Shown here: one piece after another, positions 35,627-44,415 of the stretch
Layout of the letters: every line of letters starts with the position of its first letter
Position numbering within the stretch: the first letter of the stretch is position 1
DNA from: Streptomyces sp. SPB162
Lineage (GTDB): Bacteria > Actinomycetota > Actinomycetes > Streptomycetales > Streptomycetaceae
DNA length: 64,000 nucleotides
Direction: 5' to 3'
NCBI RefSeq assembly: GCF_029504575.1
Contig: NZ_JAQFII010000001.1
Coordinates: forward strand, 1,834,501-1,898,500
Notes under the pieces: generated by a model
Databases searched by the model: none
What the model saw: only the letters and a program-made list of their open reading frames with translations
Told to the model about the DNA's origin: nothing
Translations under genes and position numbers: made by a program

Positions 35627-36847
35627 ATGACCGCTATGACACCCGGCTCGAATGTCCCGCTCTCCGTACCGCGCGTCGCGGTGGACGTCACCGCTCCCGT
35701 GCGGCTGGACGTGTCGGGCCTGCTGCTCACCGCCGACGGCAAGGTGCGCTCGGACGACGACTTCGTCTTCTACAACCAGCCGGCCGGCCCGGGCGTGACG
35801 CACCAGTCGGGCCGTGGCACCGGACCCGACTCCATCACCGTGGACACCGGCGCCGTGCCCGAAGGAATCGAGAAGATCGTCGTGACGGCGAGCCTGGACG
35901 CGGCGGCCGCCACCTTCGCCGGCACCGAGCCGACGGCCACGGTCCGGGACGCGGACACCGGCAGCGTCATCGCGACGTTCACCCCGCCCCGGCTGGGCTC
36001 GGAGACCGCGCTCGTGGTCGCCGAGGTCTACCGGCGCGGGGGCGCGTGGAAGGTGCGCGCGGTCGGCCAGGGGTACTCCAACGGGCTGGCCGGGATCGCC
36101 ACCGACTTCGGGGTGAGCGTGGAGGAGCCCGCCGCCGCCCCGGCCGCCCCGCAGGCACCCGCGGCCCCGCAGCCGCCCGCGGCCCCCCAGGCACCCGCCG
36201 CCCCGCAGGGCTTCGGCCCGCCGCCCGCCATGCCGAGCACGCCCCCGGCGCAGCCCCCGGCCGCGCCCGCGAAGATCAACCTGGACAAGGGCCGGGTCAG
36301 CCTGACGAAGAACCAGTCCGTCTCGCTGGTCAAGGCCGGCAAGCCGTTGATGTCCTCGGTGCGCCTCGGCCTCGGCTGGGAGCCGGCCGCGGGCGGCCGC
36401 TCCATCGACCTGGACGCGTCCGTCATCGCGTACGGCCCGACCCGCAACCACATCGAGACCTGCTATTTCGGCCGGCTCAGCATCATCAACGGCGCCATCC
36501 AGCACTCCGGCGACAACCTCACGGGTGCGGGCGCGGGCGACGACGAGACGATCACCGTGCACCTCGGTGGGCTGCCGCCCGAGGTCACCGGCCTCGTCTT
36601 CACCGTCAACTCCTACTCCGGGCAGAAGTTCAACAAGGTCGCCAGGGCGTACTGCCGACTGCTGGACGGCGCCACCGGCGAGGAGCTGGTGCGCTTCGAC
36701 CTGACCAACGGCGAGGCCCGCACCGGGGTCCTGATGTGCAAGATGGTCAAGCAGTTCTCCGGCGAGTGGGAGATGACCGCGCTGGGCGACTTCATCGACT
36801 CCCGCAGCGCCAAGGGCATGGTGAAGCCGGCCGCCGCGGCGCTGTAG
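35627..36847 (+). CDS. Double-domain TerD-family stress protein
   Basis: A 406-residue cytoplasmic protein with two TerD-like domains, about residues 8-165 and 215-395, joined by a Pro/Ala/Gln linker of about 45 residues made of PAAPQ repeats. TerD domains are Ca2+-binding modules found in tellurite-resistance and stress loci; the second domain shows WEPAAGGRSIDLDASVIAYG and HSGDNLTGAGAGDDETI, the usual acidic metal-binding loops. The first domain is divergent (LSVPRVAVDVTAPVRLDVSGLLL). No other ter gene is near, so the role cannot be given. ATG 35627 or 35636 could start. Confidence 0.85.
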   Translation: MTAMTPGSNVPLSVPRVAVDVTAPVRLDVSGLLLTADGKVRSDDDFVFYNQPAGPGVTHQSGRGTGPDSITVDTGAVPEGIEKIVVTASLDAAAATFAGTEPTATVRDADTGSVIATFTPPRLGSETALVVAEVYRRGGAWKVRAVGQGYSNGLAGIATDFGVSVEEPAAAPAAPQAPAAPQPPAAPQAPAAPQGFGPPPAMPSTPPAQPPAAPAKINLDKGRVSLTKNQSVSLVKAGKPLMSSVRLGLGWEPAAGGRSIDLDASVIAYGPTRNHIETCYFGRLSIINGAIQHSGDNLTGAGAGDDETITVHLGGLPPEVTGLVFTVNSYSGQKFNKVARAYCRLLDGATGEELVRFDLTNGEARTGVLMCKMVKQFSGEWEMTALGDFIDSRSAKGMVKPAAAAL

Positions 36848-36895
36848 CGCCAGGACGGCCGGCCAGGCCCCGCATCAGATCAGCCGATCAGCTGG

Positions 36896-38350
36896 TCAGC
36901 AGTGCTTCTGCCGCCGCCAGGGGCCGGTGATCGCGAGCATGATCCCCGGCTCCTGGATGTTGGCGAACAGCATGTGCCCGTCGGGCGAGAAGGTCACCCC
37001 GGTGAACTCGCTGTACGCCGGCTCCAGATCGGTGCCGATGTTCAGCTCGTTGCGGGCGATCGGGTAGGTCCGGCCGTCGTCCAGCGCTCCGAAGAGGTGC
37101 TGGATGCCCTCGCCGTCCTCGGCGATGACCAGGCCGCCGTAGGGTGAGACGGTGATATTGTCCGGGCCGTCGAACGGGCCGTCGGCGCCCGGGTCGGGGT
37201 TGACGCCGAGCAGCACCTTGAGGGTCAGGGTGCGGCGCTTCGGGTCGTAGAACCAGACCGCGCCGTCGTGCTGGACCGGGCTCTCGTCACGGGCGAAGGA
37301 CGAGACGATGTAGGTGCCGCCGTCGCCCCACCACATGCCTTCGAGCTTGCGGGCGCGGGTGACCTCACCCTCTGCGAACTGCTTGCGCACCGAGACGGTC
37401 TTCGCGTCGCGGTCCGGGACGTCGACCCAGTCCACGCCGTAGACCGTGCCGGTCTTCGTGGCCCGCGACAGGTCGTCGATGAACGTGCCGCCCGAGTCGA
37501 AGCACTTGAAGGCCTGGAGCACGCCCGCGTCGTCGGCGAGGTGGCGGAGCTTGCCGCGGCCGTGGTGGAAGCCGGCCGGCGGGGTCCAGCGGTAGAGCAG
37601 GCCGTTGGGGCCTGCGGCGTCCTCGGTGAGGTAGAGGTGACCGCGCTTCGGGTCGACGACGACCGCCTCGTGCGCGTAACGGCCCAGCGCCTTGATCGGC
37701 TTGGGGTCGCGGTTGGCCTTGCGGTCGTGCGGGTCGACCTCGAAGACGTAGCCGTGGTCCTTGGTGAAGCCGAACTTGCCGGCCTTGTCCTCGGTCTCCT
37801 CGCAGGTCAGCCAGGTGCCCCACGGGGTGGACCCGCCGGCGCAGTTGGTGGCGGTGCCCGCGATGCCGACCCATTCCGCGACGTGACCGCCGTGCTTGGC
37901 GACCTCGACGACGGTGCAGCCGCCGGCCGCTCCCGGGTCGTACGTGATGCCCTCGATCAGCGGCACCGGGTGCGGCCAGTCCGCCCGCGCGCCGCGCAGC
38001 TCGTGGTTGTTGACGAGCAGCGTCGCGCCGCGCACGCCCTCGAAGGTGGCCGTGCCGTCGTGGTTGGACGGGGTGGACTCACCGGTCTCCAGCGTGGTGA
38101 CGCCAGTGCGGGTGATCACCCGGTAGGAGAAGCCCGCGGGAAGCCCGAGCAGACCGTTCGGGTCCTCGACGATCGGGCCGTAGCCCAGTTCGGGCGCGTG
38201 GTGCCCGGCGGCCGGCTTGGCGGCCGTGGCCGGGGTGTCGGCGGCGAGCGCCCCCGGGGCGGTGGCGAGGACGTCGACGGCACCCGCCAGTGCGACGCCG
38301 GCACCGGTGATGGCTGTGCGCTGGACGAAGTCTCTACGGCTGAGCGGCAC
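36896..38350 (-). CDS. Tat-exported PhoX/DUF839-type alkaline phosphatase
   Basis: Secreted six-bladed-propeller phosphatase of the PhoX/DUF839 group, 484 residues, expected to use Ca2+ and Fe3+. GTG 38350 with GGAGCC upstream gives a Tat signal starting PLSRRDFVQ, then GAGVALAGAVDVLATAPGALA. Landmarks: LLVNNHELRG, STPWGTWLTCEETED with the iron-ligand Cys, GRYAHEAVVVDPKRGHLYLTED and FDGPDNITVSPYGGLVIAEDG. DUF839 proteins are not all true phosphatases; the PHO-box-like repeat upstream supports phosphate-starvation use. The frame upstream of 38350 lies in the promoter. Confidence 0.87.
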   Translation of the reverse strand: MPLSRRDFVQRTAITGAGVALAGAVDVLATAPGALAADTPATAAKPAAGHHAPELGYGPIVEDPNGLLGLPAGFSYRVITRTGVTTLETGESTPSNHDGTATFEGVRGATLLVNNHELRGARADWPHPVPLIEGITYDPGAAGGCTVVEVAKHGGHVAEWVGIAGTATNCAGGSTPWGTWLTCEETEDKAGKFGFTKDHGYVFEVDPHDRKANRDPKPIKALGRYAHEAVVVDPKRGHLYLTEDAAGPNGLLYRWTPPAGFHHGRGKLRHLADDAGVLQAFKCFDSGGTFIDDLSRATKTGTVYGVDWVDVPDRDAKTVSVRKQFAEGEVTRARKLEGMWWGDGGTYIVSSFARDESPVQHDGAVWFYDPKRRTLTLKVLLGVNPDPGADGPFDGPDNITVSPYGGLVIAEDGEGIQHLFGALDDGRTYPIARNELNIGTDLEPAYSEFTGVTFSPDGHMLFANIQEPGIMLAITGPWRRQKHC

Positions 38351-38394
38351 TCTGGGCTCCTTTTGTCGCGGGCTGCGGCGGTTACGTTCCCTTC

Positions 38395-38416
38395 CCGAGA
38401 CGAACGCCGCATGAAC
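38395..38416 (-). promoter_or_regulatory. PHO-box-like direct repeat upstream of the phosphatase gene
   Basis: Read on the minus strand, GTTCATGCGGC (38416-38406) is followed without gap by GTTCGTCTCGG (38405-38395). Two 11-base units starting GTTC match the Streptomyces PhoP direct-repeat unit (GTTCACC-like). It ends 44 bases before GTG 38350, a suitable place for PhoP activation. Confidence 0.6.
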
Positions 38417-38590
38417 GACATCCGGCCACGGGGAAGCCACGTATGGATAAGCTCAAATACCTGTAAAGAATCTTCGTATACAAGGTCAAGTCATGACCAA
38501 TGGCCTGAACTATGAGTTTCTGTGGGAAAGTGCTTGACCTTCGCTACGGGCCGCAATAGACGGGCAGTTGTCGCAACCGTTCACCGGGAG

Positions 38591-38633
38591 CGCGCGCCGG
38601 CCGGACCGGGTTCCGACGGCCCGGTCGGCGCGC
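38591..38633 (-). terminator. Possible terminator after the acidic repeat protein gene
   Basis: CGCGCGCCGG (38591-38600) can pair with CGGCGCGC around 38,626-38,633, and GACCGGG with CCCGGTC, with a small bulge. It lies 22 bases after the stop of the gene ending at 38655 on the minus strand. The rest of 38,417-38,590 is AT-richer upstream DNA with no gene seen. Confidence 0.4.
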
Positions 38634-38654
38634 ACCGCTGTACGCCGGGGCGGA

Positions 38655-40163
38655 TCAGCGTTCCGTGCCCGCCTTGGAGCGGGCTTTGAACGCCGCCTTG
38701 CGGGCGGTCTTGGCCACCGACTTGTCGGGGTGCAGCCGCCCCATCGCCTCCAGGACGTCGGAGGTGGCCGGGTGGTCGACGCGCCAGACCGCGTCGAAGA
38801 AGCCGTCGTGCTGGGTGACGAGGCCGGTCACGAGTTCGGCGAGCAGTTCGGGGGCGTGGTCCGAGTCGAGCTGCGCGGCCAGGGTGTCGACGGTCAGCCA
38901 GAACACCATCGCCTGGTCCGGCGCGGGTACGTCCCGCGCGTCGCGTTCGGTCAGCCATACGCGGGCGAGCCCGCCGAGCTGCCGGTCGTCGAGCACCTCG
39001 CGCAGCGCGGGCTCCGCGTCGGCGCCGAGCAGGCTGAGGGTCTGCTGGCACATCAGCCGGCGGCCGGGCGCGCCCAGGTCGTCCCCGGTGGACGCGGCGA
39101 GCAGTTCGCGCGCCGCCTCGACGGGCTTGCGGCCGTCGAGCCACAGTTCGGCCTCGGTGCGGGCCGCCTGGTCCGGGTAGTCGGTCATCGCGTCCAGGAG
39201 CACGGACGCGGGCCGGTCGGCGAGATCGCCGACGGCGGGGGCGTGGGCGCCCGCGTCGAGCAGCCGGGCGCGGACGCCGAACACACCGAGCGGGGTGAGC
39301 CGGACCATGCCGTAGCGGGAGATCTCCTCCGGGTCGAGTTCGGCCGGAAGGTCCCGGTCGCCCGCGGCGCCGCCGTCCTCGTCGCCCTCCTCGATGAGCG
39401 CGTCGTCGACCGGCTGGTACTCGATCAGGCCGGTGGGGGCGAGCAGCCGGAAGTGGTCGTCCAGTCGCATCATGACCTCGGTGACCTCTTCGAGGACGTC
39501 GTCCGACGGCTCGGCCATGTCCTCGGGGACGACGAGTGAGGCCGCCAGGACGGGCAGCGGCACGGACTCGTACCCGGCCTCCTCGAGCGCGCAGTACGCG
39601 TACAGGTTGGCGAGCGCCGCGTCGAGGAACTCGGCCTCCTCCTCCGGGTCCCAGTCCAGCGCGTCGAGGTCCAGGACACCGTCGTCGTCCTGGTCGTCGC
39701 CGCCGATGGCGGCGCGCAGTCCCTCGAAGTCCGGCGAGGCGGCCTCGCCGAGGGCGGTCTCGGCGGTGGCGAGCCACACCTCCAGGACGTCCTGCGGCTC
39801 GCCCGCGGTCAGTTGGGCGAGCGCCTCGCCGGGCAGTGCGCTGCCCGCGGGCTCACCGGGCTCCGTGGCCTGGGCCGCGGCCTCGTCGATGTCCAGCTCG
39901 ACCATGCCGGTGTCGATGGCGATGCCCCAGGCCTGCGAGGTCTCGGCCAGGCCGTCCTGGTCGTCGGCGAGGCCGAGTTCGGCCGCCGCGCGCAGCCGGT
40001 CGTCCTCCGTCAACTCGCCCATGACGTCGACCCGGGTGTCGGGACCGGCCCAGCGGGCCAGCCGGACCGCGCGCTCCAGCAGCGGCACGGCGAGCGCGAG
40101 CCGTGCCAGCTCGTCCTCGGGCAGCAGCCGCACAGGCGGCAGGGCGAGGCGGTCAGCGGCCAT
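38655..40163 (-). CDS. Conserved acidic helical protein, HEAT-like, function unknown
   Basis: A 502-residue cytoplasmic protein with no family I can name. It is rich in Asp/Glu in the middle (DDQDDDGVLDLDALDWDPEEEAEF) and looks all-helical. The last 200 residues resemble HEAT-type repeats: EAARELLAASTGDDLGAPG, TLSLLGADAEPALREVLDD, then HPATSDVLEAMGRLHPDKSVAKTARKAAFKARSKA, a very basic end. ATG 40163 has GAGGAG upstream, which rules out the longer frame to 40253. It has the look of a streptomycete core hypothetical and is divergent from the secreted nuclease. Confidence 0.7.
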   Translation of the reverse strand: MAADRLALPPVRLLPEDELARLALAVPLLERAVRLARWAGPDTRVDVMGELTEDDRLRAAAELGLADDQDGLAETSQAWGIAIDTGMVELDIDEAAAQATEPGEPAGSALPGEALAQLTAGEPQDVLEVWLATAETALGEAASPDFEGLRAAIGGDDQDDDGVLDLDALDWDPEEEAEFLDAALANLYAYCALEEAGYESVPLPVLAASLVVPEDMAEPSDDVLEEVTEVMMRLDDHFRLLAPTGLIEYQPVDDALIEEGDEDGGAAGDRDLPAELDPEEISRYGMVRLTPLGVFGVRARLLDAGAHAPAVGDLADRPASVLLDAMTDYPDQAARTEAELWLDGRKPVEAARELLAASTGDDLGAPGRRLMCQQTLSLLGADAEPALREVLDDRQLGGLARVWLTERDARDVPAPDQAMVFWLTVDTLAAQLDSDHAPELLAELVTGLVTQHDGFFDAVWRVDHPATSDVLEAMGRLHPDKSVAKTARKAAFKARSKAGTER

Positions 40164-40258
40164 GGCGGGGTTCTCCTCAACAGCGGTGGGGGGTGACAGC
40201 GCCGCGCTTGCGGGACAGCGCGGACCCAGCCTAGACGCGTCGGGAGGCGGCACGTCCG

Positions 40259-40291
40259 GTTCGTCTCCCCTTCACGGTGCGTTCCCTTTCC
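40259..40291 (+). promoter_or_regulatory. Three-unit PHO-box-like direct repeat upstream of the nuclease gene
   Basis: GTTCGTCTCCC, CTTCACGGTGC and GTTCCCTTTCC run head to tail with an exact 11-base period, each with TTC at positions 2-4, the layout of Streptomyces PhoP sites. TTGACA at 40308-40313, 17 bases later, could be the -35 of the controlled promoter; the -10 is weak. Confidence 0.5.
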
Positions 40292-40347
40292 GTCCCTTGT
40301 CCGGCTCTTGACAACACCCATGCCCTACAAGGAAATTGACGCGCGTA

Positions 40348-40399
40348 GACCTTTGCGCCGGACCTGTGCCCAGAGACCTTTGCCCGTCAAGACCTTTGC
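40348..40399 (+). repeat. Four GACCTKTGC repeats in the nuclease leader
   Basis: GACCTTTGC occurs at 40348-40356, 40375-40383 and 40391-40399, and GACCTGTGC at 40361-40369, with irregular 13-16-base spacing. They lie between the likely promoter and the Shine-Dalgarno GGAGG at 40406-40410, so they would be in the transcribed leader. Confidence 0.75.
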
Positions 40400-40415
40400 C
40401 CTCACGGAGGCCACG

Positions 40416-42248
40416 TTGACCACCCCTCGCTCCATCGGCGCCATAGTCACCGCCGCGCTGGCGGCAGGACTGATCGCCATGCCGCAGTCCGCGACCGCGG
40501 ACACGTCCGCTGCCGACGGCGTGCGCGTGCACGACCTCCAGGGCGCCACCCGGCTCTCCCCGCTGGCGGGCCAGGCCGTCACCGCGGTGCCCGGCATCGT
40601 CACGGGCGTGCGCGCCTACGGCTCGTCCAAGGGCTTCTGGATGCAGGACCCGACGCCGGACGCGGACCCGGCGACCAGCGAGGGCGTCTTCGTCTTCACC
40701 AGCTCCAACCCCACGGTGGCGGTCGGCGACTCGGTGACGGTCTCCGGCACGGTCAGCGAGTACTACCCGGGCGGCAAGGCCGCCGGCGACCAGTCCGTCA
40801 CCGAGATCACCAAGCCGGTGGTCACGGTCGTCTCCTCCGGCAACGCGCTGCCCGCCCCGGTGGTCCTGAACAGCACCGCCGTCCCCGCCGCGTACGCCCC
40901 GGCCGGCGACCCGGCGGCCGGTAACAGCATCGAGGCGCTGCCGCTGCGGCCCGCGGCGTACGCGCTGGACCTGTACGAGTCCCTGGAAGGCATGAACGTC
41001 CAGGTCGCCGACGCCCGCGTGGTCGGCGCCACCGACCCGTACTCCGAGCTGTGGGTGACGGTCCGGCCCCAGGAGAACCCGACGCCGCGCGGCGGCACCG
41101 TCTACGGCTCGTACGCGAACCAGAACTCCGGCCGGCTGCAGATCCAGTCCCTGATCCCGACGGCCCAGCAGCCCTTCCCGTCCGCGAACGTCGGCGACGT
41201 CCTCACCGGCACCACCGAAGGCCCGCTGGACTTCAACCAGTTCGGCGGCTACACCCTCACCGCCCGCGCCATCGGCACCGTCGCCTCCCACGGTCTGCAG
41301 CCGGAGACGACGCGCAAGCAGCGGAAGGACGAGCTGGCGGTCGCGACGTACAACGTCGAGAACCTGGACCCGTCCGACCCGCAGACCAAGTTCGACCGCC
41401 TCGCCGTCGGCGTCGTCACGCACCTCGCCTCGCCGGACATCGTCGCCCTGGAGGAGATCCAGGACAACAACGGTGCCGTCAACGACGGTACGGTCGCCGC
41501 CGATCAGACGGTGAACAAGTTCATCGACGCGATCGTCGCCGCCGGCGGCCCGCGCTACCAGTGGCGCTCCATCGACCCGACGAACGGGACCGACGGCGGC
41601 GAGCCGGGCGGCAACATCCGCCAGGCGTTCCTCTTCAACCCGGCGCGGGTCGCCTTCACCGACCGGGCCGGCGGCGACGCCACCACGCCGGTCTGGGTCA
41701 CCGGCAACCACGGCAAGGCCGCGCTCAGCGTCTCCCCCGGCCGCATCGCCCCCGGTGACAGCGCCTGGGCCGACAGCCGCAAGCCGCTCGCGGGCGAGTT
41801 CACCTTCCGCGGCAAGCCCGTCATCGTCATCGCCAACCACTTCGCGTCCAAGGGCGGCGACAGCCCCCTGACCAGCCGCGTCCAGCCGGTGGTGCGCAGC
41901 TCCGAGACCAAGCGCCTGCAGCAGTCCGTCCAGGTCAACACCTTCGTGCGGCAGATCCAGGCGGTCCAGAAGGACGCCCGGGTCGTCGTGCTCGGCGACA
42001 TCAACGACTACGAGTTCTCCGCCGCCGGGCTGCGGCTCACCGAGGGCCGCGCGCTCAAGGACCTCGTCCTGTCGCTGCGTCCGAGCGAGCGCTACTCGTA
42101 CGTCTTCCAGGGCAACTCGCAGGTGCTCGACCACATCCTCGTCAGCCCCTCCCTCGGTTCGCCGGACTACGACGTCGTCCACATCAACGCCGAGTTCGCC
42201 GACCAGGCGAGCGACCACGACCCCCAGGTCGTCCGCGTCCGCCCGTAA
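40416..42248 (+). CDS. Secreted endonuclease/exonuclease/phosphatase-family nuclease
   Basis: Exported nuclease of the ExeM/NucH type, 610 residues, with a signal peptide (SIGAIVTAALAAGLIAMPQSATA). The N-terminal half holds an OB-fold-like domain (GIVTGVRAYGSSKGFWMQDP) common in these enzymes. The catalytic EEP domain begins at about 305: VATYNVENLD (Asn), DIVALEEIQDNNG (metal Glu), VIVIANHFASKGGD (His), VVVLGDINDYE (Asp-x-Asn) and SDHDPQVV (final Asp-His). TTG 40416 is chosen for GGAGG five bases upstream. Probably releases phosphate and nucleosides from external DNA, which fits the PHO-like repeats. Confidence 0.88.
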   Translation: MTTPRSIGAIVTAALAAGLIAMPQSATADTSAADGVRVHDLQGATRLSPLAGQAVTAVPGIVTGVRAYGSSKGFWMQDPTPDADPATSEGVFVFTSSNPTVAVGDSVTVSGTVSEYYPGGKAAGDQSVTEITKPVVTVVSSGNALPAPVVLNSTAVPAAYAPAGDPAAGNSIEALPLRPAAYALDLYESLEGMNVQVADARVVGATDPYSELWVTVRPQENPTPRGGTVYGSYANQNSGRLQIQSLIPTAQQPFPSANVGDVLTGTTEGPLDFNQFGGYTLTARAIGTVASHGLQPETTRKQRKDELAVATYNVENLDPSDPQTKFDRLAVGVVTHLASPDIVALEEIQDNNGAVNDGTVAADQTVNKFIDAIVAAGGPRYQWRSIDPTNGTDGGEPGGNIRQAFLFNPARVAFTDRAGGDATTPVWVTGNHGKAALSVSPGRIAPGDSAWADSRKPLAGEFTFRGKPVIVIANHFASKGGDSPLTSRVQPVVRSSETKRLQQSVQVNTFVRQIQAVQKDARVVVLGDINDYEFSAAGLRLTEGRALKDLVLSLRPSERYSYVFQGNSQVLDHILVSPSLGSPDYDVVHINAEFADQASDHDPQVVRVRP

Positions 42249-42301
42249 CGCTCTCCCGGACCCGGGGCGCTCCGCCGTTGTGGCGGGCGCCCCGGGCCGT
42301 C

Positions 42302-42690
42302 TCACATCCGCCCCGCCCCCGGTGGCCGCTGGAGGGCGTCGCCGCCGATCAGCGCGGCGTTCACCAGGTTGGAGTCGCCGTAGATCAGGGTGTTGTTTCC
42401 GGATGATGCTCACCTGGCGAACGAACCCCGCGACGGCCACGCGGTGTTCCTCCGGCGTGGCCGACGACGCGGTACGCGCCGACCGCCGGCGCGACGGTGT
42501 CCGCGACGCAGTCCACCGGCAGTTTGGAGGCCTGCAGCGCGAGCCGGCGCCCCGGCGCGGCCGGCCGGCGTCTGGAAGAACGGCGGGGCGATGATGTGCG
42601 GCCGGGTCACGAAGTGCGGGGTCCTGCCCTCCGGCGCCGCGTGGACGAAGACCGTGACGACGACGTTCCCGCCCCAGCTCACCACCTGTG
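42302..42690 (-). pseudogene. Decayed gene fragment with several frameshifts
   Basis: No intact ORF fits this stretch, but on the minus strand plausible protein segments follow each other in changing frames: QVVSWGGNVVVTVFVHAAPE with RTPHFVTRPHIIAPPFFQTP, then LALQASKLPVDCVADTVAPA, then EEHRVAVAGFVRQVSIIRK, and last NTLIYGDSNLVNAALIGGDA ending at a TGA (42304-42302). At least three frame changes are needed. I do not recognise the parent family, and no start can be placed. The remaining bases 42,249-42,301 show nothing. Confidence 0.5.
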
Positions 42691-42718
42691 GCGCGGGGCG
42701 TTCAGCGGGGCGGGAGTG

Positions 42719-42751
42719 CGGCGCCGGGCGGGTCGGACCCGCCCGGCGCCG
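42719..42751 (-). terminator. Perfect hairpin terminator after dapD
   Basis: A 16-base arm beginning CGGCGCCGGG (42719-42734) is perfectly complementary to the arm ending CCCGGCGCCG (42736-42751), one base between. It starts 5 bases after the dapD stop on the minus strand. Confidence 0.9.
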
Positions 42752-42756
42752 TCGGC

Positions 42757-43755
42757 TCAGTTGTGGCTGTGCAGCAGCTCGTTCAGGCCGCCCCACGAGC
42801 CGGTGCGCTGCAGGACCTCGACCGTGCCGGTGGTGGAGTTCCGGCGGAAGAGGAGATTGTCGGCGCCGGAGAGCTCCAGGGCCTTGACGATCTTGCCGTC
42901 CGGGAGCGTGACGCGGGTTCCGGCGGTGACGTAGAGGCCGGCCTCGACGACGCAGTCGTCACCGAGCGCGATGCCGATGCCCGACTCGGCGCCGAGCAGG
43001 CAGCGCTCGCCGATGGAGACGACCTCCTTGCCGCCGCCCGAGAGGGTGCCCATGATGGATGCGCCGCCGCCGATGTCGGAACCGTCGCCGATGACGACGC
43101 CCTGCGAGATGCGGCCCTCGACCATGCTCGTCCCGACGGTGCCGGCGTTGAAGTTGCAGAAACCCTCGTGCATCACGGTGGTGCCGGCGGCGAGGTGCGC
43201 GCCCAGGCGGACCCGGTCGGCGTCGGCGATGCGGACGCCGGCGGGGGCGACGTAGTCCGTCATGCGGGGGAACTTGTCGACACCGTAGACGGACAGGTGG
43301 AGACCCTCGCCGCGGGCGGCGAGGCGCGCGGCGTTGATCCCGGCGACCGGCACCGGGCCGATGGAGGTCCAGGCGACGTTGGCGAGCAGCCCGAACAGGC
43401 CTTCCAGGTTCTGCCCATTGGGACGCACCAGGCGGTGGCTGAGCAGGTGCAGGCGCAGGTAGGCGTCGTGCGCGTCGAGCGGCTTGTCGTCCGTCGAGGC
43501 GATGACGGTACGCACGGCGACGACCTCCACCCCGCGTCGCGGGTCCGGCCCGAGCGCCTTCGGCGCGGCGGCTCCCAGCAACTCGGCGGCGCGCTCGGCG
43601 GTCAGCCGCTCGGTGCCGGCCGGACCGGGGTCGGCGACGAGCTCGGGGGCGGGGTACCAGGTGTCCAGGACCGTGCCGTCGTCGGCGATGGTGGCAAGGC
43701 CGGCGGCAACGGCGCCGGTGGAGCGGTGAACAGTCGAAGCGGTCGTGTCAGTCAT
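42757..43755 (-). CDS. dapD: Tetrahydrodipicolinate N-succinyltransferase DapD
   Basis: Lysine and diaminopimelate biosynthesis: transfers succinyl from succinyl-CoA to 2,3,4,5-tetrahydrodipicolinate. It has 332 residues, the actinobacterial DapD size. The left-handed beta-helix is visible as hexapeptide-like runs: [85 protein letters not shown] 43755 is chosen over an in-frame codon at 43764 because the family begins MTD. No operon partners; a strong terminator follows. Confidence 0.94.
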   Translation of the reverse strand: MTDTTASTVHRSTGAVAAGLATIADDGTVLDTWYPAPELVADPGPAGTERLTAERAAELLGAAAPKALGPDPRRGVEVVAVRTVIASTDDKPLDAHDAYLRLHLLSHRLVRPNGQNLEGLFGLLANVAWTSIGPVPVAGINAARLAARGEGLHLSVYGVDKFPRMTDYVAPAGVRIADADRVRLGAHLAAGTTVMHEGFCNFNAGTVGTSMVEGRISQGVVIGDGSDIGGGASIMGTLSGGGKEVVSIGERCLLGAESGIGIALGDDCVVEAGLYVTAGTRVTLPDGKIVKALELSGADNLLFRRNSTTGTVEVLQRTGSWGGLNELLHSHN

Positions 43756-43830
43756 GCCTCGCACGCTAGCCGCTGGCCCTGCCCGATGCCCAACCGGCCC
43801 GACATGCGAAATGCGCTTTCCGCGCGCCGC

Positions 43831-44415
43831 CTATCGCACCGCCGGCCGGCGCGCGGCGCCCCCCGTCAGCAGGCGGGTGAACATGTCGCGTGCGTAGGGG
43901 CGGTCGTAGGGGGAGTCGGTCAGGAGGGACTGGAGGCAGACGCCGTCGATGAGGGCGATGAGGGCTCGGGCGGTGGAGGGGTCGGTGTGGGCGGCCAGGA
44001 GGGTGGTGGCCTGGGCGACCCACTCGGCCGCGATGGGGCGGACCGCCTCCCGGCGCAGCGCGGCCAGGTAGAGGTCGTAGTCGAGTTCGATCAGCGTGCG
44101 GTCGCCGGTGAGCCAGACCTCCAGCAGCCGGGACAGTTCGTCCGCGAGAGCGGCCGACGAGGCCGGCCTCGGGCCCGGGTCGGCGAAGAGCGGGCTGTCC
44201 CGGATGGTCTGGGCGAAGCCCTCGTTGGACTGGCGGAGCGCGGCGACGAGCAAATCGTCAAGGGTCGCGAAGTGGTACGTGGTCGAGCCGAGGGGCACGT
44301 CCGCCTCGGCGGCGACCGAGCGGTGGCTCAGCCCGGCGATGCCGCGGGCGCCGACCACCCGGATCGCGGCGTCGATGATGCGCCGGCGCCGCTCGGGGTC
44401 GTAGCGGCGGGCCAT
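43831..44415 (-). CDS. TetR-family transcriptional regulator
   Basis: A 194-residue regulator. N-terminal helix-turn-helix: RRRRIIDAAIRVVGARGIAGLSHRSVAAEADVPLGSTTYHF (about 9-49, written here with its own breaks), followed by DDLLVAALRQSNEGF and a helical ligand domain ending RDMFTRLLTG. ATG 44415 overlaps the stop of the SMR gene (TCAT on the plus strand), so the two are co-translated and the regulator is the second gene. It probably represses its own operon through the palindrome at 44,736 and responds to a cationic drug. Confidence 0.9.
   Translation of the reverse strand: MARRYDPERRRRIIDAAIRVVGARGIAGLSHRSVAAEADVPLGSTTYHFATLDDLLVAALRQSNEGFAQTIRDSPLFADPGPRPASSAALADELSRLLEVWLTGDRTLIELDYDLYLAALRREAVRPIAAEWVAQATTLLAAHTDPSTARALIALIDGVCLQSLLTDSPYDRPYARDMFTRLLTGGAARRPAVR

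Noticed and set aside
40308..40415. Longer N-terminus for the secreted nuclease from 40308
   Set aside because: It would start at the TTG of the likely -35 box and place 36 odd residues before the signal peptide; TTG 40416 has GGAGG at correct spacing.
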